Origin: Planotetraspora phitsanulokensis
GTDB taxonomy: Bacteria > Actinomycetota > Actinomycetes > Streptosporangiales > Streptosporangiaceae
Direction of reading: 5' to 3'
DNA: 50,227 nt
Assembly: GCF_016863295.1 (NCBI RefSeq)
Contig: NZ_BOOP01000027.1
Span: 1 to 50,227 of the forward strand
Part shown: piece after piece, positions 16,018 through 24,147 of the stretch
Layout: each line of letters opens with the position of its first letter
Numbering within the stretch: the stretch's first letter is position 1
The notes under the pieces: model-generated
What the model was told of the DNA's origin: nothing
The model's input: only the letters and a program-made list of their open reading frames with translations
Databases searched by the model: none
Program-made: the position numbers and the translations under genes

Positions 16018-17040
16018 ATGCCGCGCCCACTCGACAAGCTCCCCAAGGCTCACCTGCACCTGCACTTCACCGGCTCGATGCGGCATTCCACGCTCATCGA
16101 GCTCGCGCGCGAGCACGGCGTCCATCTGCCCGACGCCCTCGAGCAGGACTGGCCTCCCCGGCTTCGGGCGACCGACGAGCGGGGCTGGTTCCGGTTCCAG
16201 CGGCTCTACGACATAGCCCGGTCGGTGCTCAGGACGCCCGAGGACGTGTACCGGCTGCTGCGGGAGGCGGCCGAGGACGAGGTCGCCGAGGGCTCGCGCT
16301 GGCTGGAGATCCAGGTCGACCCGTCCGGATACGCCCACCGGTTCGGCGGGCTGACATCGACGCTGGAGCTCTTCCTCGACGCCGCCGACAGGGCGGCCGC
16401 GGCGTCGGACCTCGGCATCGCGGTGATCGTGGCGGCCAACCGCACGCGCCACCCCCTCGACGCCCGGACCCTCGCACGCCTGGCCTCGCAGTACGTCGGG
16501 AAGGGCGTGGTGGGCTTCGGGCTGTCCAACGACGAACGCCGCGGCCGCGCCAGGGACTTCGACGGCGCGTTCCGCATCGCCAAACGGGCGGGCCTGCTGG
16601 CCGTACCGCACGGAGGCGAGCTCCTGGGAGCGGCCAGCGTCGCCGAATGCGTCGACGATCTCGACGCGGACCGCGTCGGCCACGGCGTGCGAGCGGCGGA
16701 GTCGCCGCGCCTGATGGAACGGCTCGCCGACCGGCAGGTCGCCTGTGAGGTCTGCCCGCTGTCCAACGTGGGGCTCGGCGTCGCCGAGCGGCCGGAGGAC
16801 GTGCCCGTGCGCCGGCTGTTCGACGCCGGGGTCCCGATCGCCCTCGGCGCCGACGACCCGCTGCTGTTCGGAGCGCGGCTGATGCCGCAGTACGAGCTCG
16901 CCCGCGAGACGTACGGCTTCAGCGACGCGGAGGTCGCCGAGCTGGCCCGGCAGTCGATCCGGGCGTCGGCCGCCCCCGACTCGACGAAGAAGGAGCTGTC
17001 CGGCGAGATCGACGCGTGGCTCGCGGCTCCTCCGGAGTGA
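16018..17040 (+). CDS. add: Adenosine deaminase-like metal-dependent hydrolase
   Basis: 340-residue member of the adenosine deaminase superfamily (TIM-barrel amidohydrolase). Zinc ligands are in HLHLHFTGS near the N-terminus. The catalytic segment reads PHGGE in place of the common HAGE. DRVGHG, CPLSN and GADDP follow in the right order. It would deaminate adenosine or deoxyadenosine, though the subgroup with HFTGS and HGGE is less well characterised. The start is ATG 16018, 7 nt after AGGA; GTG 16012 is in frame but too close to the binding site. The aminotransferase-deaminase order is one I also associate with streptomycetes. Confidence 0.85.
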   Translation: MPRPLDKLPKAHLHLHFTGSMRHSTLIELAREHGVHLPDALEQDWPPRLRATDERGWFRFQRLYDIARSVLRTPEDVYRLLREAAEDEVAEGSRWLEIQVDPSGYAHRFGGLTSTLELFLDAADRAAAASDLGIAVIVAANRTRHPLDARTLARLASQYVGKGVVGFGLSNDERRGRARDFDGAFRIAKRAGLLAVPHGGELLGAASVAECVDDLDADRVGHGVRAAESPRLMERLADRQVACEVCPLSNVGLGVAERPEDVPVRRLFDAGVPIALGADDPLLFGARLMPQYELARETYGFSDAEVAELARQSIRASAAPDSTKKELSGEIDAWLAAPPE

Positions 17041-17073
17041 TGACCTGCCGCGGCGGGCGGGCCGCGGGAGAGG

Positions 17074-17838
17074 TCACCGGGTCGAGTTCGCGATCCGGAC
17101 GGCTTCTTCCCTGTTCGCGCCCTCCAGCCGGAGCCCGACGCCGCCGAGCTGCCAGATGAGCGTGGGACCCGCGACCCGGTCCTCGCTGGGCGGGCCGCCG
17201 TTCTTGGGCACGTAGGAGACCTCGTGCGGCTGCTGGATCCACCATCCCCGGATGGTCGGGACGTCCTCGGGCCAGGGCTCACCGAGATCCTTGCGGAACA
17301 CCACGTTCAGGGTCCCGTCGTACTCGTCGAGCCGGAGGCCCGGCCACAAAAGCGTCACCACCCGCCCGCCGTCGGCCACCCGCACGTCGGCCGGATCGCC
17401 CAGCGCGGACGGAACCGCGATGGGGAAGGCGACCGCGCGCCGCGCCTCGTCGAGCGTGACCCGCCTCTCCGAGGGAAGCGGGCTCGGCACACCGGTCGGC
17501 AGCGGCCCGGGCTCGCCGACCCTGATCTCCACCCCGGCGAATCTGAGGATCGACACGACCGCGGCCCGGCCCTGGGGCGTGGCCCCGATCAACACGGCGA
17601 GGAACACCATCACGGCGGCGACGGCCTTACGCGGTGAAAGCCGTAGCCGCGGAAGGAGGCCCGGCCGGCGCGAGAGGGCGCCCTTGGGCCTGGGAGCCTC
17701 CAGGCGGGCCCGTACGGCGCGGGCGGTGGCGTCGGGCGACGGGGTGGAAACGTGCAGCGTCTCGCCGAGCGCGCGGAGTTCGGCTTCCAGCTCGTCGAAA
17801 CGATCGTCCGCGCCCGGACGGTCATGGGAGGAGCTCAC
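17074..17838 (-). CDS. Membrane-anchored anti-sigma-like protein
   Basis: 254-residue protein encoded just after an ECF sigma factor and overlapping it by 17 bp, with an AGGAGG site inside the sigma gene. A cytoplasmic N-terminal part of about 70 residues is followed by one membrane helix (about residues 72-90) and an extracytoplasmic domain with WPGLRLDEYDGTLNVVF and other beta-rich stretches. I see no zinc-binding HxxxCxxC of the ZAS class, so it is a non-ZAS type partner. Sequestering the neighbouring sigma factor is inferred from operon structure and topology. Confidence 0.7.
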   Translation of the reverse strand: MSSSHDRPGADDRFDELEAELRALGETLHVSTPSPDATARAVRARLEAPRPKGALSRRPGLLPRLRLSPRKAVAAVMVFLAVLIGATPQGRAAVVSILRFAGVEIRVGEPGPLPTGVPSPLPSERRVTLDEARRAVAFPIAVPSALGDPADVRVADGGRVVTLLWPGLRLDEYDGTLNVVFRKDLGEPWPEDVPTIRGWWIQQPHEVSYVPKNGGPPSEDRVAGPTLIWQLGGVGLRLEGANREEAVRIANSTR

Positions 17839-18364
17839 GGTCCACCTCCTCTCGCAGGCGCCGCAGGCCGCGGGACGTCCGCGACTTCACCGTGCCCAGC
17901 CGTACTCCGAGGACTTCGGCGGTCTCCGCCTCGGACAGCTGTAAGAAATACCGGCAGACCACCGCCTCACGTTCCCGATCAGGCAGTCTCCGCACCGCGG
18001 CGAGGAGGCGGGCGCCCCCGTCTGCGGCGACCACGATGCCCTCCGGGCTCTCCGGCCCGTCCTGCTCCCGCTCCTGGCCGAGGCGGACCGTGAGATCGGC
18101 CCGGCGGCCGCGGGAACGGGTGAGATTGTGGGTCTCGTTCGCGACGATGCGCAGCAGCCACGGTTTGAAGGCGGCCTCACGCCGGAAACTCCCCAGATGG
18201 CGGAACGCCTTGACGAACGCCTCCTGGACGACGTCCTCGGCCTCGTCACCCGCGCCGAGCAGGGCCGACGTACGGTGTGCGGCCGCGCTGTACCGGGCGA
18301 CCAGCACCTCATAGGCGTCCAGGTCGCCGGCCAGGGCTCGTGTTATGGCCTCGTCGTCATCCAT
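17822..18364 (-). CDS. RNA polymerase ECF sigma factor
   Basis: 180-residue sigma-70 family protein of the extracytoplasmic-function group. Region 2 covers about residues 10-80 (GDEAEDVVQEAFVKAFRHL). Region 4 covers about residues 115-175, with the helix-turn-helix LSEAETAEVLGVRLGTVKSR. It would direct RNA polymerase to a small regulon, with its downstream partner as anti-sigma factor. The promoter region lies at 18365-18476, shared with the divergent methyltransferase. Confidence 0.92.
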   Translation of the reverse strand: MDDDEAITRALAGDLDAYEVLVARYSAAAHRTSALLGAGDEAEDVVQEAFVKAFRHLGSFRREAAFKPWLLRIVANETHNLTRSRGRRADLTVRLGQEREQDGPESPEGIVVAADGGARLLAAVRRLPDREREAVVCRYFLQLSEAETAEVLGVRLGTVKSRTSRGLRRLREEVDRELLP

Positions 18365-18476
18365 CGGTCAACGTTCGCGAAATGACGTTGAAGCCTAGTA
18401 CGACGAATCGAACTGTGGCTAATGGGAGGGCACTACACTTTCCAGAACCCCGTCAGACCGCGTAAACGAGGATCGA

Positions 18477-19208
18477 ATGTCTGGGTATGACCGTGTAGTC
18501 CAACCCGCCGCCGGAGACGAGGCACTGGAGAACCACCTGGGTGGGGACGAGGCCAAGAACTACCGGCAGTACGAGTTCGACATGGTCGCCCCCCATGTCG
18601 GACGGTCGATGCTGGAGATCGGCTCGGGCCTCGGTCACTTCGCCGAGCAGTTCCTCCCCCGGCTCGACCGGCTCGTCGTGAGCGACTTCGACCCCTACTG
18701 CGTCGAGCAGCTCGGGAAGCGGTTCGAGGGCCGCGACGACATCTCCGTCCTGCAGTTCGGCCTGCCGACCGAGATCCCGCTGAACGACCCGGTGGACACC
18801 GTCGTCATGATGAACGTCCTCGAGCACATCGAGGAGGACGTCGAGGCGCTCAGGTCGCTCGCCAAGGTCACCGCGCCCGGCGGCCGGATCATCATCTGGG
18901 TGCCCGGATACATGCAGCTTTATGGGGACTTCGACCGCAAGGTCGGCCATGTTCAGCGGTACACCCCCAAGACCCTAGCGGCGACGGTCGCGGGAGCCGG
19001 TCTCGAGGCCGAGGTCCTCAAGCCGATCAACTTCCTGGGCGGCATCGCCTGGTGGGCCGCCGTGCGCCGCGGCGGCGTGGGCTACCCGGACCCCCGGCTC
19101 GTCAAGATCTACGACCGGACCGTCGTGCCCGCCACACGTTTCATCGAGCGCCTGATCCGGCCCCCGTTCGGCCAGACCGTCTTCTGCGTCGCCCGCGTCC
19201 CCCAGTGA
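18477..19208 (+). CDS. SAM-dependent class I methyltransferase
   Basis: 243-residue methyltransferase. Motif I is MLEIGSGLGHFA (about residues 45-56), followed by the acidic VVSDFDPYC and a motif IV-like MMNVLEHIEED. The C-terminal part after residue 155 contains a hydrophobic segment (INFLGGIAWWAAV) that may associate with the membrane. The substrate is unknown. Related proteins often occur with glycosyltransferases, but none is adjacent. The start is ATG with GAGGAT upstream, and a possible -10 TACACT lies about 45 nt before it. Confidence 0.82.
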   Translation: MSGYDRVVQPAAGDEALENHLGGDEAKNYRQYEFDMVAPHVGRSMLEIGSGLGHFAEQFLPRLDRLVVSDFDPYCVEQLGKRFEGRDDISVLQFGLPTEIPLNDPVDTVVMMNVLEHIEEDVEALRSLAKVTAPGGRIIIWVPGYMQLYGDFDRKVGHVQRYTPKTLAATVAGAGLEAEVLKPINFLGGIAWWAAVRRGGVGYPDPRLVKIYDRTVVPATRFIERLIRPPFGQTVFCVARVPQ

Positions 19209-19300
19209 GCGTGCGGTAATCCGGCCTATACCAGAGCTGGCTACTCACGAGTAGTAACCAGGCGTAACGTCATAGTCATCAACAGCCTCCGGAGGCCGCG

Positions 19301-21175
19301 ATGACCGACTACGCCAAGGCACGGGAAGTCGCCGAGCAGGCCCGTGAGAAGGAGTGGACCAGGCCGAGCTTCGGAAAGCAGCTCTTCCTCGGGGACTTCA
19401 GGCTCGATCTCGTCCACCCGGCACCACGGCTGAGCGAGCAGGAGACCGAGAAGGGCGAGGACTTCCTCCGCGCGCTGCGGAGCCTCCTGCAGGACAAGGT
19501 CGACCCCGCGCTCATCGAACGGACCGCCGTCATCCCCGACGAGGTCGTCAAGGGCCTGGTCGCGCTCGGCGCGTTCGGGATGACGATCGACGAGGAGTAC
19601 GGCGGGCTCGGGCTGAGCCACACCTACTACACGCGGGCGTTGCAGCTGACCGCGTCGTACTCCCCCGCGCTCAGCGCGCTGCTGTCCGCCCACCAGTCCA
19701 TCGGCGTGCCCCAGCCGCTGCGGCTGTTCGGCACGCCCGAACAGAAGCAGCGGTTCCTGCCTCGATGCGCCCGGGGCGAGATCTCCGCGTTCCTGCTGAC
19801 GGAACCCGACGTGGGCTCCGACCCGGCCCGGCTCGCCACGACGGCGGTACGCGAGGGGGACTCCTACGTCATCGACGGCGTCAAGCTGTGGACGACCAAC
19901 GGGGTCGTGGCCGACCTGCTCGTCGTGATGGCCAGGACGGGCGCGAAGATCTCGGCCTTCGTGGTCGAGGCCGACTCTCCGGGCATCACCGTGGAGCGCC
20001 GCAACTCCTTCATGGGCCTGCGCGGCATCGAGAACGGCGTCACGCGGTTCCACCAGGTCCGCGTGCCCGCCGCCAACCTCATCGGCCGCGAGGGCCAGGG
20101 CCTGAAGATCGCACTGACCACGCTGAACACCGGCCGCCTCTCACTCCCGGCCACCTGCGCCGGCACCGCGAAGTGGGCGACGAAGATCGCCCGGGAGTGG
20201 GCGTCGGAACGCGTGCAGTGGGGCCGCCCCATCGGCGAGCACGAGGCGGTCGCGCAGAAGATCTCCTTCATCACCTGTACGGCCTACGCCCTCGAAGCGG
20301 TCGTCGAGCTGGCCGGCCGGCTGGCGGACGACGAGCGCAACGACATCCGCATCGAGGCCGCCCTCGCCAAGCTCTACGGCTCGGAGATGGCCTGGCAGGT
20401 CGCCGACGAGTTGGTGCAGATCAGGGGCGGCCGGGGCTACGAGACCGCCGAGTCGCTCCACGCCCGCGGCGAGCGCGGGGTCCCCGCCGAGCAGATGCTG
20501 CGCGACCTGCGGATCAACCGCATCTTCGAGGGCTCCACCGAGATCATGCACCTGCTGATAGCCAGGGAGGCCGTGGACGCCCACCTGTCGGTCGCGGGAG
20601 AGCTGATCGACCCGAAGGCCGATCTGCGGGCCAAGGGCCGGGCGGCCACCAAGGCGGGCGGCTTCTACGCCAAGTGGCTGCCGAGCCTGCTCGCCGGTCC
20701 GGGCCAGCTGCCGACGGCCTACTCCGAGTTCGGCGTGCTCGCCCACCACCTGCGCTACGTCGAACGCACCAGCCGCAAGCTGGCGCGGGCCACCTTCTAC
20801 GGCATGTCCCGCTGGCAGGGGAAGCTCGAGCACAAGCAGGGCTTCCTGTCCCGGATCGTCGACATAGGCGCCGAGCTGTTCGCGATGACCGCGGTGTGCA
20901 TCCGCGCGCAGGAGGACGGCGCCCACTTCGGCCGCCGGCCGTACGAGATCGCCGACACCTTCTGCGAGCAGGCGCGGCTGCGGGCCGACAGCCTGTTCGC
21001 CCGGCTGTGGGACAACTCCGACTCCCGGGACGTACGGCTGGCCAAGCGCGTCCTTGACGGGCGCTACGCGTTCGTGGAGGACGGCATCCTCGATCCCTCG
21101 CTCGAGGGTCCCTGGATCGCCCCTGCCCGGCCCGGACCCGCCGAGGTCCAGGACCTCCACCGGCACGTCCGCTGA
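19301..21175 (+). CDS. Acyl-CoA dehydrogenase, VLCAD-type with C-terminal extension
   Basis: 624-residue FAD-dependent acyl-CoA dehydrogenase for the first step of beta-oxidation. The dehydrogenase core covers about residues 50-430 (GAFGMTIDEEYGGLGLSH, LTEPDVGSDPARL, LHARGERGVPAEQMLRDLRINRIFEG). The segment FEGSTEI near residue 412 holds the usual catalytic glutamate. The remaining 190 residues form a helical extension, as in VLCAD/ACAD9-type enzymes, which typically favour long chains and membranes. The start is ATG with CCGGAGG upstream. It stands alone on its strand. Confidence 0.92.
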   Translation: MTDYAKAREVAEQAREKEWTRPSFGKQLFLGDFRLDLVHPAPRLSEQETEKGEDFLRALRSLLQDKVDPALIERTAVIPDEVVKGLVALGAFGMTIDEEYGGLGLSHTYYTRALQLTASYSPALSALLSAHQSIGVPQPLRLFGTPEQKQRFLPRCARGEISAFLLTEPDVGSDPARLATTAVREGDSYVIDGVKLWTTNGVVADLLVVMARTGAKISAFVVEADSPGITVERRNSFMGLRGIENGVTRFHQVRVPAANLIGREGQGLKIALTTLNTGRLSLPATCAGTAKWATKIAREWASERVQWGRPIGEHEAVAQKISFITCTAYALEAVVELAGRLADDERNDIRIEAALAKLYGSEMAWQVADELVQIRGGRGYETAESLHARGERGVPAEQMLRDLRINRIFEGSTEIMHLLIAREAVDAHLSVAGELIDPKADLRAKGRAATKAGGFYAKWLPSLLAGPGQLPTAYSEFGVLAHHLRYVERTSRKLARATFYGMSRWQGKLEHKQGFLSRIVDIGAELFAMTAVCIRAQEDGAHFGRRPYEIADTFCEQARLRADSLFARLWDNSDSRDVRLAKRVLDGRYAFVEDGILDPSLEGPWIAPARPGPAEVQDLHRHVR

Positions 21176-21242
21176 CGCCCCTGCGACCGCCTCGCGAGCT
21201 CGGGGCGGCCGCAGGGCGCGCATGGCCGTACGGAAAAACCAG

Positions 21243-21271
21243 TTGGTGGCGACCGGTGGGCTTGTTACGGT
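21243..21271 (+). promoter_or_regulatory. promoter spaced for a leaderless micro-ORF
   Basis: TTGGTG (21243-21248), a 17-nt spacer and TACGGT (21266-21271, matching TAnnnT). The -10 ends 7 nt before an ATG at 21279, the spacing expected when transcription begins on the start codon itself. Confidence 0.5.
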
Positions 21272-21278
21272 CTGACCC

Positions 21279-21305
21279 ATGTGGATTTCGCACCGCGACC
21301 GCTGA
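21279..21305 (+). CDS. candidate leaderless 8-residue leader peptide
   Basis: ATG to TGA ORF encoding MWISHRDR, with no ribosome binding site but a correctly spaced promoter for leaderless translation. Its stop codon opens a 9-bp inverted repeat (21303-21326), so a ribosome on the last codons would prevent that stem. This geometry is typical of regulatory leader peptides. I do not recognise the peptide. The single Trp, His and rare-looking codons do not point to one amino acid. Confidence 0.4.
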   Translation: MWISHRDR

Positions 21306-21326
21306 TCAGCCCGAGTCGGCTGATCA
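21303..21326 (+). repeat. inverted repeat at leader stop codon
   Basis: Perfect 9-bp arms TGATCAGCC (21303-21311) and GGCTGATCA (21318-21326) with a 6-nt spacer. It may form an RNA hairpin or serve as a DNA operator. Confidence 0.7.
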
Positions 21327-21360
21327 CGCGCGACTCAGCTCTCTGGCCCTGTCCTTCTTG

Positions 21361-21397
21361 ACGCGGCAGCTGAGTGAACGGCACCTCGGTGCCGCGT
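21361..21397 (+). promoter_or_regulatory. alternative hairpins before the 50-residue ORF
   Basis: Two mutually exclusive stems share bases 21390-21394: ACGCGGCA (21361-21368) with TGCCGCGT (21390-21397), or CGGCAC (21379-21384) with GTGCCG (21389-21394) around a CTCG loop. The ribosome binding site GAGGAG at 21409-21414 follows. The layout suggests a folded leader that could switch. Confidence 0.45.
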
Positions 21398-21421
21398 TCT
21401 CGACGTCCGAGGAGATCCCAC

Positions 21422-21574
21422 ATGCCTATCCGACCGTCCGGCAAGCAGGCCAAGAACCTGCCGAGCCCATCTCAGCCGCAGCGTGGCCGGCCGCCGGCGC
21501 CCGCTCGCGCGCTGCCGCCCCGGCAGCCCGTCCGCCCGATGCGGCAGCCGCGCCGGCTGCCGCGGTCGAAGTGA
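21422..21574 (+). CDS. small basic Pro/Arg-rich protein, unknown
   Basis: 50-residue ORF with a strong GAGGAG site 7 nt upstream, G/C-rich third positions and its own downstream terminator, so I take it as real. Composition is dominated by Pro, Arg and Gln with a few Lys and no acidic residue or Cys. There is no membrane helix. The end reads RPMRQPRRLPRSK. It could bind nucleic acid or be secreted by an unusual route. I do not recognise the family and assign no function. An in-frame upstream start at 21374 exists but lacks a binding site. Confidence 0.5.
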   Translation: MPIRPSGKQAKNLPSPSQPQRGRPPAPARALPPRQPVRPMRQPRRLPRSK

Positions 21575-21590
21575 TCCACCCGTGAAATGA

Positions 21591-21624
21591 GTGAAGGGCA
21601 CCCGCCGACCTGGGTGCCCTTCAC
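21591..21624. terminator. bidirectional terminator between small ORF and thiolase
   Basis: Perfect 13-bp stem (GTGAAGGGCACCC/GGGTGCCCTTCAC) with an 8-nt loop, between the convergent 50-residue ORF and thiolase gene. It can serve both. Confidence 0.85.
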
Positions 21625-21659
21625 GACTGGGACACGGCCACGCTACAGCCGTATGGAGA

Positions 21660-22805
21660 TCAGAGGCGCTCGATGATGGTGACGTTCGCCTGTCCGCCGC
21701 CCTCGCACATGGTCTGCAGGCCGTAACGGCCGCCGGTGCGCTCGAGCTCATGCAGAAGCTTGGTCATCAGGATCGCGCCGGTGCCGCCGAGCGGGTGCCC
21801 GAGGGCGATCGCGCCGCCGTTCGGGTTCGTCCGCGCGGGGTCCGCGCCGATCTCCTTGAGCCATGCGAGAGGCACCGGGGCGAACGCCTCGTTGATCTCG
21901 ATGACGTCGATCTCGTCGATGCTCAGCCCGGCCTTGCTCAGGGCCTTGCGGGTCGCCGGGATGGGCGCGGTGAGCATGTAGACGGGGTCGTCACCCGTGA
22001 GCGCCAACGTGACGATCCGGGCGCGCGGGGTCAGACCGTGGTCGCGGACCGCCTGCTCGGAGGCGATCAGCAGGGCGCCGGAGCCGTCCGAGATCTGCGA
22101 CGAGGTCGCCGCGGTGATCTTCCCGTCGGGACGGAGGGTCTTGAGCTCGGCCAACTTCTCCAGCGTCGAGTCCGGCCGGGGGCCCTCGTCGTCCTCGACC
22201 CCGTTGAGCGGCGCGATCTGCTCCTTGAAGTAGCCGTTCGCGACGGCCTTGGCGGCCCGCTGGTGGCTTTCGTAGGCGTACTGGTCCAGTTGCTCGCGGC
22301 TCAGGTCCCACTTGTCGGCCATCAACTCCGCGCCGCGGAACTGGCTGATCTCCTGCTTGCCGTAACGCTCGACCCACTTGTCGCCGAAGGGGAACGGCAT
22401 GCCCTTCTCCAGCGCCATCGTGATGCTCGCCCCCATCGGGACGATCGACATCGACTCGACGCCTGCGGCCACGACGAGGTCCTGCGTGCCGGACAGCACG
22501 CCCTGGGCCGCGAAGTGGATCGCCTGCTGTGAGGAGCCGCACTGCCTGTCGATGGTGACGCCGGCGACGTTCTCCGGGAGGCCGGCGCTCAGCCAGGCGT
22601 TGCGGGCGATGTCCATCGACTGCGGACCCACCTGCATGACGCAGCCCATGATCACGTCTTCAACCGCGGAGGGGTCGACGCCGGTGCGCTCGACGAGTGC
22701 CGAGAGCGTGTGCGCGGCCAGATCCGTGGGGTGGACGGTGGAGAGCCCGCCCTTCTTCTTGCCGACCGGGGTCCGGACCGCCCCGACGATGTACGCCTCT
22801 GCCAC
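21660..22805 (-). CDS. Acetyl-CoA C-acyltransferase (thiolase)
   Basis: 381-residue thiolase that cleaves 3-ketoacyl-CoA, or condenses acetyl-CoA in the reverse direction. The acyl-accepting Cys89 is in DRQCGSSQQA, the catalytic His is in GGAIALGHPLGGTGA, and the second Cys is in TMCEGGGQANV. The start is GTG with GGAGGG upstream. Steroid or fatty-acid specificity cannot be told from sequence. Two dyads upstream of it suggest control by a TetR-type regulator. Confidence 0.93.
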   Translation of the reverse strand: MAEAYIVGAVRTPVGKKKGGLSTVHPTDLAAHTLSALVERTGVDPSAVEDVIMGCVMQVGPQSMDIARNAWLSAGLPENVAGVTIDRQCGSSQQAIHFAAQGVLSGTQDLVVAAGVESMSIVPMGASITMALEKGMPFPFGDKWVERYGKQEISQFRGAELMADKWDLSREQLDQYAYESHQRAAKAVANGYFKEQIAPLNGVEDDEGPRPDSTLEKLAELKTLRPDGKITAATSSQISDGSGALLIASEQAVRDHGLTPRARIVTLALTGDDPVYMLTAPIPATRKALSKAGLSIDEIDVIEINEAFAPVPLAWLKEIGADPARTNPNGGAIALGHPLGGTGAILMTKLLHELERTGGRYGLQTMCEGGGQANVTIIERL

Positions 22806-22821
22806 AGTGCCCTCCAGAAGA

Positions 22822-22857
22822 AACCGAGCATTGTTCGGTTACTGAGAGGTTACCTCA
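22822..22857 (-). promoter_or_regulatory. candidate operators upstream of thiolase
   Basis: Two adjacent dyads cover the thiolase promoter region: AACCGA-N7-TCGGTT (22822-22840), and a near-palindrome GAGGTtACCTC (22846-22856) flanked by CTGA/TCAG-type bases. Their size suits a TetR-family lipid regulator, but no such gene is in the window. Confidence 0.45.
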
Positions 22858-22934
22858 GAACCATCATCGACGGGTGTCTGACTCCACCAGGTTTCGGTTG
22901 GATAAGCATGGTTTGGGCTGGCCGCGCACGTGAG

Positions 22935-24065
22935 TCACTGGTGAACGGCGTACCGCCCCGGAAGGACGTCCTCCGCCTCGACGAGCTGGAATCCGCCCTG
23001 GTCGGTGGCGATTCCCTGAAGGCGGTTCGCGAGGACGAGCGCCACGGCGGCCCGCTCGACCAGCGCCGTGTCGTCGACGTCATCCTCGGCGCTGTCGCCG
23101 GCCCTGTCGTCGGCGCTGTCGGCATCATCCTCGTCGTCGGCGCCGGCGCTGCTGTCGGCCTCGGCGGCAGCGATTCCGTCCGCGACGTCGTCGGCCGCGG
23201 CGGTGTCGTCCGCGTCGCCGCCGGTCTCGGCGTCCTGAGGCTCGGCGTCTCCGGTCTCGGCGGCGTCGGCCTGGGCAGTGGCCGTGACCTCGGATCCGGA
23301 TCCGGACTCGGTCGGGGCCTCGGCCTCGGCCACGCTCTCGGTTCCGGTGTCCGGCTCGGCCTCCCCGGCGTCCGCCGTCTCGTCACCGGACGACACCGGC
23401 GCCTGGGCGTCGACCGCGGACAGCCGCACGATCACGATCTCCGTCAGGTACGGCCAGTGCGCCTTGGCGGCGGGCGGGATCCTGTTGCTCTCCTCGATCG
23501 TGAGCATCATGTCGGCGCCCGCGTAGACGTCGGTCACCGCCCCGCCGTCCACCGTGACGTGGACGACGCCCTCGGACAGCTCACCGTCGGGCCACCTGTC
23601 GGCGTCCACCGAGTCGACCGGGCGGATCACCTCGCCGAGCAGCGCCACGACCTCCTCGGGAGACGGCGCGGCAGGCAGGTAGACGCGGACGGCGCGCAGG
23701 TCACTCCCGGCGAGGTCGGTCGGCTCCCCCCGGCACAGGGACCATCCGCCGAGGCGGTAGGCGACGCCCTCGGACAGGCTCTTGTCGAAATAGTCCATCG
23801 GCAGCGGGCCTTCGGCGGACAGGCGGCAGGCCCACAGCCGCTCCTCGCCCGTCACGCCGAGCTTGCCCAGGATCTCGCCGTCCAGCTCGGCCGCGGCGAG
23901 GATCCGCGATCCGCCCACCACGATGTCGTCACCGTCGAAACGTGCGTCCGGATCGGCCAGCTGGGCGATCGCCAGCAAGGTCTTGGGATCCGGCCGTTCG
24001 GGCAGCAGCGCCGTAGGTCCCGTACGCAACCGGCCCGGAAGCATCAGATTCGTCAACCAGCCCAC
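22935..24065 (-). CDS. hypothetical protein with long acidic low-complexity segment
   Basis: 376-residue protein of unknown function. Residues 1-215 look folded and contain conserved-looking Trp, Cys and Gly positions (ERLWACRLSAEGPLPMDYFDK, YRLGGWSLCRGEP). Residues about 220-340 are almost entirely Ala, Asp, Glu, Ser, Thr and Gly, strongly acidic and probably disordered. A short ordered tail follows (VERAAVALVLANRLQGIA to the end). No signal peptide or membrane helix is present, so it is likely cytoplasmic. The start is GTG with GAGGAGGG upstream. It is next to the sortase gene, on the same strand, with an 82-bp gap. Confidence 0.75.
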   Translation of the reverse strand: MGWLTNLMLPGRLRTGPTALLPERPDPKTLLAIAQLADPDARFDGDDIVVGGSRILAAAELDGEILGKLGVTGEERLWACRLSAEGPLPMDYFDKSLSEGVAYRLGGWSLCRGEPTDLAGSDLRAVRVYLPAAPSPEEVVALLGEVIRPVDSVDADRWPDGELSEGVVHVTVDGGAVTDVYAGADMMLTIEESNRIPPAAKAHWPYLTEIVIVRLSAVDAQAPVSSGDETADAGEAEPDTGTESVAEAEAPTESGSGSEVTATAQADAAETGDAEPQDAETGGDADDTAAADDVADGIAAAEADSSAGADDEDDADSADDRAGDSAEDDVDDTALVERAAVALVLANRLQGIATDQGGFQLVEAEDVLPGRYAVHQ

Positions 24066-24147
24066 AGGGCCCTCCTCGTGAAGATTCGAAGAGACGATAG
24101 CCCCCGGGAATCGTGTCCCACGGGCCCTTACCGGAACCGGCCAGCGC

